This document shows positions 8,221 through 17,927 of a DNA stretch of 64,000 nt, in pieces. Source of the stretch: Oceanobacillus damuensis (GTDB taxonomy: Bacteria > Bacillota > Bacilli > Bacillales > Amphibacillaceae); the NCBI RefSeq assembly GCF_001618145.1, contig NZ_LQNF01000005.1, positions 62,001 through 126,000 of the forward strand, read 5' to 3'. The number at the start of each line of letters is the position of its first letter. The first letter of the stretch is position 1. Made by a program: the position numbers and the translations under genes. The notes under the pieces are model-generated. The model was not told where the DNA came from and made no database searches. It saw nothing but the letters and a program-made list of their open reading frames with translations.

Positions 8221-11200
8221 TTATAAATTCCGATAAAAAGGACTCAAATTCATAAACATTTCTTTCAAGTTTTCTTCATCTACTTCACGATTAAACAGAT
8301 ATTCCAGTAGTTCTTCTTGTCTTGCCTGACCGAGACTCAACCTATACAATTGTAAAATTTTCATTAAGCGATTATATTTGTCTCCATCTTTACTATAAGG
8401 ATACAAAGGTACAATTCTTTCAATCTTAATATCTTGACTATCTGGCAGTGACCAGAATGGTACTAATTCAGATGACCTCTCATCCCGTTCGGTTTGATTA
8501 GCATGGTCAAACATTTCGCCCCAGATATCCGAACCAAACGCTATATTCCCATATTTATTGGCGATATTCTGGCGAATTGCAAACGATTTATAACGGTTAA
8601 TTCTTCCCTCACGTTGTTCGAGATCAATTGGATTGGATGGTAAATTCCAATGAACGATTTTTCTACAATAGTAATGAAAATCCAGTCCTTCTTGCCCGAC
8701 AGATGTTGTGGCCAGTACAAAAGGGCGAAATGGAGAATTAAACGCCAATCTAACATTTTGTTTTCTGTCATGTGCTTTTGCTTCATTACGATTATTCGAG
8801 AAACCTACTGCATAGCTCGTTCGCATCTTAAATGATGACGAATCATTATTTCTTTTTGGAGTGGTAACTGATATCCGATTTTTAAAATCTGAATAAGTAT
8901 CAACATTATAGCTTGCTGTATGCGTTTCGAATGCCTCACTCATAACGAGTAATAATTTTTTATCACGGAAAGCTTTTTCTTCCTTCTTTAAACCGCCTTC
9001 TTCTAGTAGCATGTGGGCGTACTCATCAAGCATTGCTTGAATATTCCCATCCACACAATATTTTAAGACGTTTTTCCAATGGGATGGATTAAAGTCTTTC
9101 TTCTTTCTTCCATACTGTAAATCTACTATCGCAATTGCTTCCTGTGAATTGAATCTATCCATTATAGTTTTTGCGAGACCCACAGCATATGAAAGCGAGT
9201 CATGATTTACACCATCAAGCATGCGGATGCTGCATATAGCAGGAGAACCCAATGTCATGTGAATAAGAACTTCTACTAGATCATCAGGTCGCTTTCCGAG
9301 TACCGGTATTTCTTCTTGCTGATATATACGTTGTAACTCTTTGAAATGCTGTGTAATAGATTTATCATCGTTTTGGTTGTCATCATTTTCTTCTAAAGAA
9401 ATAAACTTTCCATTTTCAAACCATTCCTGTATTATTGGCTCTTCTAAATCAAACAAAAGAGGAGCCATGTAATACCATCTTTCATCGTAGCGAGTATCTG
9501 CATTCTCCGGCAGTCTTTCTAACCTTTGTATAATACTTTCTTTAATCTCTTCCTTTATTTCAGCTAACGTTAATTGTCTATCAAGTACTTCTACCGGTTT
9601 AAAAAGTTTTGCTAAAGATATGGAAGGATATAAAAGTGTTAAATGATTCATATTGGATGGCGAATTTTTCCTCATAACAAATTTTAAACGTGGCTGAGGG
9701 AAACGCCTTTCAGAAGTATATTGGTAATTGTTATTTTTACGCTTTTTCTTTTTGCTTATCCTTTTAACAAGTTTACCTACAGTTAGACGTTCTGACTCAT
9801 AAGAGAGAAGTGTAGCGATTGCCCTTGGAGCCATTTCCCATGCGGAAAATACAAGTACTTTTGAAAACCTGGCATGACCAAAATAGCATCCACCAAATTC
9901 ATAATAAGGAAGTGATGGTGGAATCCACATTAAATTCTCAGCACCGTCAGGTATAGCAACCTCCTTTAACTTAGTAAGCCTAGCATTTGTTTCTGGAAGC
10001 TTGTTATATCTATCAACAATTTTTCTGTCAACCCAAAGATTCGGTTTATTGGCTACAGTAATTTTTGAAGGATTATTTCTAAAATACTGCGTAACTTTCT
10101 GCTTCAATTTGTATTTTTCCATATACGACATAAGGAATGGTGCTGATTTCACATAATCTACCGGGAGTTTATCCTGTATATCTGATTCCTGCAGAAGGCT
10201 ATCCACATTGATGTAAGACAATATGTCCTCTTCAGTGATTTTCAATGTCTCCGCCTGTTCTGCTATTAACTCCCCAGATCCATCAACCAACATTCGTTCC
10301 GTCCTTGCTACGCCTTTATATAGATTCTCTTCCGCTTCTTGTTTCTGTGCACTAAGTACCGCAAAGTCCACATTGGTAAATTGGCTTAGTGATACAGAAT
10401 AATCCCCCCACACTTTTTTAAACTTTTGTTGCTGATCAGGGTGGTTTTCAAATAAAAAGTTAATTACTTGGAGGAATTCATCATAATGGTCATCTGTCCC
10501 TGATTCAGATATTTCCTCCAAAGTAGAATATAGCTTATAAGGTGTAGCTGATAGCAAAAGTATTTTTACTTTATCCTCGATTGATTTCGGGCTATTGAAG
10601 AACTTTCTGGCAAGTATGGCAGTTTCACTCTCTCCCTCAGCATTAACGAGTTCTGGGAAACGCTGAAACTCGTCCATTATGACAAGGTCTGCATCCATTA
10701 TTTCCACACTGATTTCAGCCATCATTCTTCTTAATAGATAAATGACATCATTTGCGCCTTGGACTCTTTTTCCCGGCATATCTATCTGCCCAATTCGCTC
10801 AAAAACTTCATACATTTTCTTTAACAATTGTGGATTCGCAGCAAAAAAATTATCTATCTGTTCTAACATGGATCGAAGGTACTGACCATTACTCAACTCA
10901 TTTACAGATACAACCTTTTTTTCATAATAATTCTTATGCCATCCCCAGCTCTTTGTTGCTGTATCCATCATTAATAAATTCATCTGTTTTTGATATTCTT
11001 GAAGTGGCTCATAGCGTTTCATGAAAGCATAAATTAATGCTCTCTCATTTACACTTCCACATCCTGATGTCATATCAAAAGAAGTCATCGGAGTTAAAGG
11101 AATTAACTGAATATAACTCTCTTTTAATAATGGATCATTATTGTTCTCATAAATCTTTAAATGTTGCATGGAGAGTCTTGAATCTGATCCATCTTCAACA

Positions 11201-11490
11201 GAAACTCTTTGATCGATTTTTAATTTACCTAGATTTTGCCGAGCAATGCCCTGGTTAGAACATACATAGACAACTTTGAATAAAGGATCCTTTAATTCTT
11301 CTTGATGATACCTAGCAATTTTTGCGATTACACCTCGAGCAATCAACGTCTTGCCAAGGCCAACTTCATCAGCAACCAGTACACGGCTAAAGTCATTAAT
11401 AAACAATTCATAGATTCTATCAACGGTTGCTTTTTGAAAATCTTTTAACCCAGAAAGGATTTCCTCTTCTTTTTCGATTAAATTAATCAT
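8221..11490 (-). CDS. Large SF2/SNF2-like helicase of the DUF6361-PLD operon
   Basis: 1089 residues. Walker A (DEVGLGKT) is at residues 41-48, Walker B-like DEFQ at 273-276, motif III SATP at 314-317 and motif VI QREGRINR at 959-966. QEGLDFHYYCRKIVHWNLP lies just before motif VI and resembles SNF2/DISARM-type helicases. The long insert between the RecA lobes (about 330-900) is not recognised. The ATG at 11490 overlaps the upstream PLD gene's TGA as ATGA, with AAAGGTGG just upstream, and is preferred to the GTG three codons earlier. It is last in a three-gene overlapping operon with a PLD protein and a DUF6361 protein. Inference: an ATP-driven DNA translocase that works with the PLD nuclease against foreign DNA. 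Confidence 0.8.
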   Translation of the reverse strand: MINLIEKEEEILSGLKDFQKATVDRIYELFINDFSRVLVADEVGLGKTLIARGVIAKIARYHQEELKDPLFKVVYVCSNQGIARQNLGKLKIDQRVSVEDGSDSRLSMQHLKIYENNNDPLLKESYIQLIPLTPMTSFDMTSGCGSVNERALIYAFMKRYEPLQEYQKQMNLLMMDTATKSWGWHKNYYEKKVVSVNELSNGQYLRSMLEQIDNFFAANPQLLKKMYEVFERIGQIDMPGKRVQGANDVIYLLRRMMAEISVEIMDADLVIMDEFQRFPELVNAEGESETAILARKFFNSPKSIEDKVKILLLSATPYKLYSTLEEISESGTDDHYDEFLQVINFLFENHPDQQQKFKKVWGDYSVSLSQFTNVDFAVLSAQKQEAEENLYKGVARTERMLVDGSGELIAEQAETLKITEEDILSYINVDSLLQESDIQDKLPVDYVKSAPFLMSYMEKYKLKQKVTQYFRNNPSKITVANKPNLWVDRKIVDRYNKLPETNARLTKLKEVAIPDGAENLMWIPPSLPYYEFGGCYFGHARFSKVLVFSAWEMAPRAIATLLSYESERLTVGKLVKRISKKKKRKNNNYQYTSERRFPQPRLKFVMRKNSPSNMNHLTLLYPSISLAKLFKPVEVLDRQLTLAEIKEEIKESIIQRLERLPENADTRYDERWYYMAPLLFDLEEPIIQEWFENGKFISLEENDDNQNDDKSITQHFKELQRIYQQEEIPVLGKRPDDLVEVLIHMTLGSPAICSIRMLDGVNHDSLSYAVGLAKTIMDRFNSQEAIAIVDLQYGRKKKDFNPSHWKNVLKYCVDGNIQAMLDEYAHMLLEEGGLKKEEKAFRDKKLLLVMSEAFETHTASYNVDTYSDFKNRISVTTPKRNNDSSSFKMRTSYAVGFSNNRNEAKAHDRKQNVRLAFNSPFRPFVLATTSVGQEGLDFHYYCRKIVHWNLPSNPIDLEQREGRINRYKSFAIRQNIANKYGNIAFGSDIWGEMFDHANQTERDERSSELVPFWSLPDSQDIKIERIVPLYPYSKDGDKYNRLMKILQLYRLSLGQARQEELLEYLFNREVDEENLKEMFMNLSPFYRNL

Positions 11491-13268
11491 TTTTTCCACC
11501 TTTTCTGATCCGCGCTTTTGAAGGTTCTATATAAATGCTCAAAATCATCAGGAATAATCTCTTCATCGTCTATCACTTCGATTATATGTTCAACATCAGA
11601 TAATTTTTCAGGTGTCCTTGAAACTGCTTTTAACATGTTCTCATATAGTACCGGACCATGATTAGCATCAAACTCCCAGGATCCATAAGTTGAATTTCTA
11701 TTTTCAAATTGTTCGAGGGCTGCAAGCAAAAAATCGTCAGCTAATAAAAATGCGACATATTTCAAGAACGTGGTCGGATCTTTTATGACTGATCGGTAGA
11801 TTTCACTGTTTCTAGATATTGGGATACCTTCTGTGTTTATTTTAACAATACGTTCAACTTGTTCTCCATCTATTTCTGCTATAACTCTATAAAACTCTGT
11901 CAGTTCGGTAAGCCCGAGATTATCAAATGTGGTTTTCTGCTCTAGTTTCTTTTGCTGCTTACTCAATAACGGACCAATGGTAAGGCTAACTTCTTCAGGA
12001 ATATTTTCAAAATCAATAGATAGTGAATAAGAATCATTATTGTTAATCACCGTTGCCGTGGAATCAATTCGACAAAGCTTTTTTATGAATTTTTGCAGCT
12101 GATCATTTAAATCAGTTTGCTTTTCTTCCCTCTCTGGAAGTGCTGTTATTTGTTCAAAAGGATTGTCCTCTTCATCTTCACCAAAAAAATCCTCCAATAA
12201 ATGGTAGAGTCGGAAACCATACTTTTTATATTTCAGTTTTAAAAGAAATTCAACATTTCCATGGAAGGCATAATGCGAGCAATTAGCGGAACCTATATAG
12301 AAATGGTGGTTATTATATTTACTTCTGGCAAATAGCTTAGCATGAATATCCTGAAGCTGCGCCATTTCCTCCTCATACTCTCTCTCTTCCTCACTGATAG
12401 TCTCTTCCCCTTCAACAATCATTTCCTTTAAAACATAGATTTTAAAATTATCTAATATGCTCTCACTCAGTTTATGCAGCTCCGTTCTTCTTGTAAGAAG
12501 CACACCTTTTTCATCAGAAAGTCTATGGATTTGCAACTCTTTTAAGGTACTTTCACTTATAAATGGTGACATAACAATTAATTGATGATAAGAAAAATCG
12601 AAAATTCCTGTATTTTCTTTTCCATAACCGTCTATCCCAATTGGAAGAAAATCAAAGTCCGGAAAATTCTTTCCTGGTTCAAAATGAATATATTCTATTT
12701 CAGAAATAAGATCTCTTATCTTTTCCGTCCTATTTTGATTTGTTGCGTATTGTGTTAGATAGTTTAGAAAATCAGCCAATGGCTTTGATTTATCACTTAA
12801 CTCCTCTCTCTTCTCTCCTTCCAATGCCAAGGCAATATCCCAGCTGCGATCGAAAGTGAGATTACGGGTCAAAACAAGTAGTCTATATAACTTATTACCA
12901 TCTTCATTCTGATACTTTACAAGCCAAATTTTAGGATGAAAGGACCGTTCATTTTTCAAAGCTACTTCAAAAACACTGTCTTCAAGCAAAGCGAAAATTG
13001 AATTTCCGCTTTGAGGCACTTTAATTTGACCTGCTTCACAAAAGATAGCGTATTTGTCAGAAGTCCTGCGTAAAGCTTCCAGAATATAAATTGGTTCCTC
13101 TCTTAACGTCTGATCCATTTCTTCTGAAAGTCCTAAAGCAAGTGGCACACCTATAAGCGCTTCCAAATCAAGAGAATAGGTTGTACCAACTGCAAAGTCT
13201 ACTTCAAAACCGGCTGGAGGCTTCAGCATGTCACTATAGTTAAGCCGATTTTTATCAGGTTTAAGCAT
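11487..13268 (-). CDS. PLD-superfamily protein with two HxK motifs (likely nuclease)
   Basis: 593 residues. Two phospholipase D-type half-sites are visible: SFHPKIWLVK (H111, K113) followed by LTRNLTFDRSWD, and IHAKLFARS (H309, K311) followed by FYIGSANCSHYAFHGN. Two HxK sites in one chain can form a complete PLD active site, as in PLD nucleases such as DISARM DrmC. A glutamate-rich stretch (GEETISEEEREYEEE) precedes the second site, and the C-terminal 200 residues are unassigned. The ATG at 13268 lies six bases from GGAGG and overlaps the end of the DUF6361 gene by 8 bp, so it beats the start six codons upstream. Translational coupling on both sides implies one complex or pathway with the helicase. 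Confidence 0.75.
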   Translation of the reverse strand: MLKPDKNRLNYSDMLKPPAGFEVDFAVGTTYSLDLEALIGVPLALGLSEEMDQTLREEPIYILEALRRTSDKYAIFCEAGQIKVPQSGNSIFALLEDSVFEVALKNERSFHPKIWLVKYQNEDGNKLYRLLVLTRNLTFDRSWDIALALEGEKREELSDKSKPLADFLNYLTQYATNQNRTEKIRDLISEIEYIHFEPGKNFPDFDFLPIGIDGYGKENTGIFDFSYHQLIVMSPFISESTLKELQIHRLSDEKGVLLTRRTELHKLSESILDNFKIYVLKEMIVEGEETISEEEREYEEEMAQLQDIHAKLFARSKYNNHHFYIGSANCSHYAFHGNVEFLLKLKYKKYGFRLYHLLEDFFGEDEEDNPFEQITALPEREEKQTDLNDQLQKFIKKLCRIDSTATVINNNDSYSLSIDFENIPEEVSLTIGPLLSKQQKKLEQKTTFDNLGLTELTEFYRVIAEIDGEQVERIVKINTEGIPISRNSEIYRSVIKDPTTFLKYVAFLLADDFLLAALEQFENRNSTYGSWEFDANHGPVLYENMLKAVSRTPEKLSDVEHIIEVIDDEEIIPDDFEHLYRTFKSADQKRWKK

Positions 13269-14457
13269 ATTGTTCCTCCAATCCATTAAAGATATCGTTA
13301 ATTAGAATTTTCGCGTTACTGAAGCGATAATCAAGCTTTGGTGTTCCAACCCAGTTACCATCATAAGAATAAGCCTTAGTATTATTCAGCTTTGCCCGAT
13401 CTCTTGATTTCAGTTCGATTTCCCGCTTTATGATTAATTGATCTAATTCATTTTCATCGCCCTTGACTACCGCATCCTGCCAACCCTTTAAAAAACGCCC
13501 TAAACGAACATTTTTTATTTCAAGCAGACGAAGAACTTCCTGGTAAGGAAAATATCGAAATTGTTCTTTTACAAATGAGCTATTAATCCATTCAGTCCAC
13601 CTATTAACCGCTCTCTCGTTTTCTCCATTGGAAAGAATCATGTTATAACGTATATTAGCACCAGCCATGAATTTATTGAATGAATTGGCAAGGTAAAAAT
13701 CGTTTCTTATATGTTCCGGAAGTGTGAATACTTCTCCAATACTTGCAAATTCTTCAATTTTATTAACGTCTGCAAGATTCTGTTTTAGCAGGAATGCAAA
13801 TAAACTATCCTCTGAATTTGGTGATAGTGTAATTCGATCCTTTAAAAATTCCGCTTCCTGTTGATTTAGTTCAATTGTCAAATTTTCTTTCCAATCCGAC
13901 TCCGGGAATATACAATGCCAAAAAACACCAGCATATTCTGTACTCCCAGTTTCTAACTCATCCGTCTCATCAATGCCTAATCTTGATGCAGAATTCTTAT
14001 TTTGTTTAATTGCAATTAATGACTTTGCATAATTATTCTGGGTCAGATTTCCATATTTGAAAATCTCAAAAGTTCGAAAGCCATTCCAATAGATACTGGA
14101 TGGTTTTCTTTTAAGTTTTTTACCTGAACGTCCCCCAATCACACCGTCGAAAGTCCCCTTCTTTAATACATCTATTAATTCGACCTCTATTTCAAATAAT
14201 GTATCGAGGAATCTTTGAGGATTACTGAACGCTCTTTTTTCCAACTCCATTAAAATATAAGGTACGATAAAAAAATACTTCGCTCTTGTTTGAAGTGTTG
14301 ATGTTCCAGGAAAGAACTTATCTGCAAAACCATCTCTAATCAAACCAATACCCAGTTCGTCCACAGCACCTTTTTGTGAAAGTAAGTCAAGGACTGCCAT
14401 CGCTTTGTTTTTATGTTCGTTTGAATAATCAATCCAGCCGATCTGTAAAGAATTCAT
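13261..14457 (-). CDS. DUF6361-family protein, first gene of the PLD-helicase operon
   Basis: 398 residues, starting MNSLQIGWIDYSNEHKNKAM, which is the recognisable opening of DUF6361. Further family-like stretches are GIGLIRDGFADKFFPGTSTLQTRAKYFF and the later VFWHCIFPE. No catalytic motif, membrane segment or signal peptide is visible, so a structural or sensing role is plausible, but the function is unknown. An AAAGGAG lies 13 bases before the ATG, slightly far. The decayed GIY-YIG/DUF4357 gene ends 47 bp upstream in the same direction, and the same junction is repeated at 21.6-21.7 kb. This suggests the two genes once belonged to one operon. Confidence 0.75.
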   Translation of the reverse strand: MNSLQIGWIDYSNEHKNKAMAVLDLLSQKGAVDELGIGLIRDGFADKFFPGTSTLQTRAKYFFIVPYILMELEKRAFSNPQRFLDTLFEIEVELIDVLKKGTFDGVIGGRSGKKLKRKPSSIYWNGFRTFEIFKYGNLTQNNYAKSLIAIKQNKNSASRLGIDETDELETGSTEYAGVFWHCIFPESDWKENLTIELNQQEAEFLKDRITLSPNSEDSLFAFLLKQNLADVNKIEEFASIGEVFTLPEHIRNDFYLANSFNKFMAGANIRYNMILSNGENERAVNRWTEWINSSFVKEQFRYFPYQEVLRLLEIKNVRLGRFLKGWQDAVVKGDENELDQLIIKREIELKSRDRAKLNNTKAYSYDGNWVGTPKLDYRFSNAKILINDIFNGLEEQYA

Positions 14458-15000
14458 ATTCGCAGGAAAACTCCTTTAGTATATATTAGTGTTAGTCCGG
14501 CGATTAATCTTCGCCTTGTCTTTTTAAGAAGTTCAAAGTCTTACCCTGTTTGTTCTTCTACTCTAGCCAGCCGTTCGCCGTCTGGCTAATACGTTTCCTG
14601 GTGCAGCACTTGGCGAATTAAAAATGTAATTTTCAGTAAAGCTTAATACTTTTCCATCTACCACTAGGGTACCATTTTCAATTAATTCTTTTCTAATATT
14701 TCCAATCGTAGGACCAACTGTTTGGGATTCAATTAAATTACAGACAGAGTTCTTCAAGACAACAAATCCCTCATCTGTATATTCGCCTTGTGCACTGGCA
14801 TCTTTACCTTTACAAATAAAAAATCTCTTTCTTTTCATTACTCACTACTTTCTCGAAAATGGGGTAACCTAAAGTAGACAGCAGAGTCTTCATTGTTTCA
14901 AAGTTGTCCATTGCCATCATTGGTTCTGGTAAGTATGATTGAGATGGAATATTTCCATTTTCAAGTTCATATCTTCAAATCTGTAACGCTTCTTTTCATC
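14430..15000. repeat. Segmental duplication, copy 1
   Basis: The DNA from the first codons of DUF6361 back through the GIY-YIG/DUF4357 remnant recurs, diverged, at 21612-22090 in the same orientation. Shared landmarks include CCTTTAGTATAT, CTTTTTAAGAAGTTCAAAGT, GCAGCACTTGGCGAATTAAA and TTCCATTTTCAAGTT. Copy 2 lacks about 140 bp of this copy. The two copies flank the pyrophosphohydrolase/PLD-helicase module. Confidence 0.8.
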
Positions 15001-15010
15001 TAGTTATATA
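14504..15010 (-). pseudogene. GIY-YIG/DUF4357 protein, C-terminal half, frameshifted
   Basis: Joining frames gives NGNIPSQSYLPEPMMAMDNF, ETMKTLLSTLGYPIFEKVVS, a DUF4357 core (GEYTDEGFVVLKNSV, IFNSPSAAPGNVLARR) and the usual tail ANGW-LEW-KNKQGKTLNFLKRQ. Lesions are visible: a TAA near 14832, loss of one base at the RRANG codons near 14575, and TAG in place of the second tryptophan codon. The 91-codon open frame 14563-14838 is only the middle part. The N-terminal GIY-YIG nuclease domain is missing, replaced by the MazG-like gene region. Proteins of this layout are predicted endonucleases common beside restriction genes. The identification rests on the DUF4357 tail and on copy 2. Confidence 0.75.
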
Positions 15011-15130
15011 GTACTTCTTATTTATCGGGCGTACAACTATCCTTCTTGTACTAAAAGTGTACTTTTCTTATTTGCTAGACAATATCTTTTTCTATAAAAT
15101 AAAACTAACAAACAACAAAGGAGTTCCTAC

Positions 15131-15454
15131 ATGCCAACTTACAATAAACTTGTTCGTGACCGTATCCCGGAAATTATTAAAAACTCTGGTAAAGACTTAA
15201 AAACAGAAACACTAAACCAAGATCGTTACATTCTGGAACTTAAGAAGAAGCTATTTGAAGAGGTAGAAGAATATCAGGCAGCAGCTACGGAAGATGATGC
15301 CTTGGAAGAAATGGCTGATGTGCTTGAGTTGGTGCATGCTTTAGTTCATGTTCATGGTTCTTCAATGGAAGAAGTGGAAAAAATCAGAGCTGAAAAGGCT
15401 GAGAAACGAGGAGGCTTTGATGAGAAAGTATTTCTAATAGAGGTTGAAGATTAA
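15131..15454 (+). CDS. MazG-like nucleotide pyrophosphohydrolase
   Basis: 107 residues, all alpha. YNKLVRDRIPEII is the signature opening of the small house-cleaning NTP pyrophosphohydrolases related to MazG and phosphoribosyl-ATP pyrophosphatase. KLFEEVEEYQAA and EEMADVLELVHAL give the acidic EExxE...ExxD metal-binding helices. It would hydrolyse an NTP or dNTP to NMP and pyrophosphate; the substrate is unknown. AAAGGAG lies seven bases before the ATG. Its TAA shares a base with the ATG of the next gene (TAATG), so the two are translationally coupled. That link to a PLD-helicase suggests it supplies or removes a nucleotide in the same process. Confidence 0.85.
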   Translation: MPTYNKLVRDRIPEIIKNSGKDLKTETLNQDRYILELKKKLFEEVEEYQAAATEDDALEEMADVLELVHALVHVHGSSMEEVEKIRAEKAEKRGGFDEKVFLIEVED

Positions 15455-17880
15455 TGACTGATATTTCGTTACACACATCTAACCTACATAAGCAATTATT
15501 AGAAGATATACAAAATTCCTCTACGATTTACGTCCTGACTTCATTTATCATGAAGTCAGGTGTAGAGGTTATGTTTAACGCTCTTCAAGATGCACTTGCT
15601 AAGGGCGCAGATGTAAAGATATTAACTGGTGATTACTTATATGTAACCCAGCCTATAGCATTAAAGAGATTGTTAGATTTGCAAGGTGATAATCTAGAAA
15701 TAAGATTATGGCGCAGTAATGGAATCGCATTCCATCCAAAAACATACATTTTCAAACATCAGGAAGATGGAGCGATTATAGTAGGTTCCTCTAACCTATC
15801 ACGTTCCGCTTTAACAAGCGGTGTTGAATGGAATTTGAGAATGCAGCGGAATGCTTCAATCCATACTTTTAACGAAGCAATAGATCTCTTTATTGAATCT
15901 TTTTATGACAACCAAACAATTGAAATAAATCACGAATCACTTAAATATTACCAAAAGTACTATGATGATTTTCACGTTAAGCACGCTAACCTAGTTTCAA
16001 CGTGGACCAAACAGGAAGAAATAGAGTTGACGTTACCTGCAGAAGATGAAGTATTACCACAGGAAATCTCGGATAATCCTGTTCCATACACATCTGAACT
16101 TGTACCTCGCCAGGCTCAGTTGGAAGCTTTACAGGGGCTAGAACATACGTTGGAAGAAGACTATAACAAAGCGATGGTAATTATGGCTACTGGTCTTGGT
16201 AAAACCTATTTGGCTGCTTTCTTTGCACAACGATTCAACAAAATATTATTTATTGCCCACCGTGAAGAAATACTAAGACAGGCAAAGAAAAGCTTTGAAC
16301 AGGTCCTCGGAAAATCTGGTGGACTCTATTACGGTTTAGAGAAAGACCCTAAGAACGATATGATTTTTGCATCCATCTTCACCCTTAGTATCCAGGAACA
16401 ATTGCAACTATTTGATCCACGAGAATTTGATCTGGTGATTGTCGATGAATTCCATCATGCTGCTGCAAAAAGTTATCAAAAAGTAATCGATTATTTTGAA
16501 CCAGACTTCCTTCTGGGCCTAACAGCAACTCCTGAGAGAACAGATGGACAAGATGTGTTCGCCATTTGTGATGGTAACGTCGCATATGAAATAACTTTCA
16601 TCGAAGCCATACAACATGGATGGTTAACACCATTTATTTACCAAGGGGTAAAAGATGATATTGACTATTCCCAAATTAAATGGCTCGGAAAACAATACGA
16701 TCAGCATGAACTAATGATTCAGCAATTGCAAACTGATCGTGCAGAGCAAATATTTCAAAAGTGGAATAAATTTAAGCAAACGCGGACGCTAGCATTTACA
16801 TCTTCCATTCAACAGGCAAATTTTCTATCAAACTATTTCAATGAACAAGGATTTAATTCTATTACATTAACTTCAGCCACAAAGGACTTATCCCGTTCAG
16901 AAGCAATACGGATGCTTGAAACAAATGAAATTGATATTATTTTCACCGTTGATTTATTCAATGAAGGTGTGGATATTCCATCTGTAGATACATTGCTTTT
17001 CGCAAGGCCAACAGAATCTCTCGTTGTATTTACCCAGCAGATTGGACGGGGCTTGAGAAAATATGCGGGCAAAGAAACTTGTGTCATCATTGATTTAATC
17101 GGAAATTATCGCAATGCAGACACAAAGCTGCATGTATTTAATGAACAGCTACCAACGGAAACAAGAACTAGCCCAAGTGTTGAACCAGTAGTACCTGCAT
17201 CCTGTGAAATTCATTTTGAAACAGAGGTTATCAATCTACTAGAGGAAATGAGAAAGAAGCGCAGTTCAAGAAAAGAAAGAGTTTTTCTAGATTATCTTAA
17301 AGTAAAAGAGAAACTGGGCAGAAGACCAGCATATAAGGAAGTACATTTACTGGGTACCATTAACTCTAAAGAGTATCGGCAAGCATTCAGTGGCTACTTT
17401 GCCTTTTTAAATGAATATGGTGAACTTACCGATCATGAAGCAGAGGTTTACAAGAAACATTACCGTTGGTTGAACAAAGTAGAAAAGGAGCAAATGTCCA
17501 AATCTTATAAAATGGTGGTATTGCAATATCTGCTAGATAAAGGGCCTGCTGATTGGCTTAAAAGCGTAACTCCAGAAGAAGTGGCTCCCTATTTCCACCG
17601 TTTTTATATGGAAAAAAAATATCGGAGAAATGCTGACTTTTCCAATAAAAACACGAAGAAGCTTTGGGATTATGATGAAGCAAAGGTAGCAAGATTAATT
17701 GCTGATATGCCTATGTCTAAATGGGTTGGAAAGGATGAGCTTGTTTATTTTGAGGATAATCAGTTCGGAATGAATTTTGAAGTTGATGAAAGTGATCGGG
17801 AAGTTGTGCATGAAATGACTGGTGAGATATGCGAGTATAAGATGCATTGGTATTTTGAAAGGAAAGTAGAGAATAAGTAA
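15454..17880 (+). CDS. PLD-SF2 helicase fusion protein
   Basis: 808 residues. Residues 10-170 form a PLD-like domain with HPK at 94-96 and IIVGSSNLSRSALTSGVEWN; only one HxK is present, so a dimer would be needed for a full site. A helicase core follows: ATGLGKT (K250), DEFH at 331-334, TATPERTDG, and motif VI QIGRGLRK after FNEGVDIPSVDT. The C-terminal 230 residues (RRPAYKEVHLLG...WYFERKVENK) resemble those of restriction-like helicases but lack a clear DUF3427 signature. It is coupled to the MazG-like gene by TAATG overlap and converges on a second PLD-helicase. It is probably a DNA-targeting defence or repair protein (inference). Confidence 0.8.
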   Translation: MTDISLHTSNLHKQLLEDIQNSSTIYVLTSFIMKSGVEVMFNALQDALAKGADVKILTGDYLYVTQPIALKRLLDLQGDNLEIRLWRSNGIAFHPKTYIFKHQEDGAIIVGSSNLSRSALTSGVEWNLRMQRNASIHTFNEAIDLFIESFYDNQTIEINHESLKYYQKYYDDFHVKHANLVSTWTKQEEIELTLPAEDEVLPQEISDNPVPYTSELVPRQAQLEALQGLEHTLEEDYNKAMVIMATGLGKTYLAAFFAQRFNKILFIAHREEILRQAKKSFEQVLGKSGGLYYGLEKDPKNDMIFASIFTLSIQEQLQLFDPREFDLVIVDEFHHAAAKSYQKVIDYFEPDFLLGLTATPERTDGQDVFAICDGNVAYEITFIEAIQHGWLTPFIYQGVKDDIDYSQIKWLGKQYDQHELMIQQLQTDRAEQIFQKWNKFKQTRTLAFTSSIQQANFLSNYFNEQGFNSITLTSATKDLSRSEAIRMLETNEIDIIFTVDLFNEGVDIPSVDTLLFARPTESLVVFTQQIGRGLRKYAGKETCVIIDLIGNYRNADTKLHVFNEQLPTETRTSPSVEPVVPASCEIHFETEVINLLEEMRKKRSSRKERVFLDYLKVKEKLGRRPAYKEVHLLGTINSKEYRQAFSGYFAFLNEYGELTDHEAEVYKKHYRWLNKVEKEQMSKSYKMVVLQYLLDKGPADWLKSVTPEEVAPYFHRFYMEKKYRRNADFSNKNTKKLWDYDEAKVARLIADMPMSKWVGKDELVYFEDNQFGMNFEVDESDREVVHEMTGEICEYKMHWYFERKVENK

Positions 17881-17881
17881 T

Positions 17882-17912
17882 AAATGGCTCAATTCGGGAA
17901 CTGAGGCATTTA
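17882..17912. terminator. Possible convergent terminator
   Basis: AATGGCTCA / TGAGGCATT form a stem with one mismatch in the 47-bp gap between the convergent PLD-helicase genes. There is no strong T-run, so this is weak. Confidence 0.3.
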
Positions 17913-17927
17913 TATCGTTTCAGAGTT

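Noticed and set aside
8221-14457. Classical DISARM system
   Set aside because: PLD and SNF2-like parts are present, but no DUF1998 protein, second DISARM helicase or methyltransferase was found in the window.
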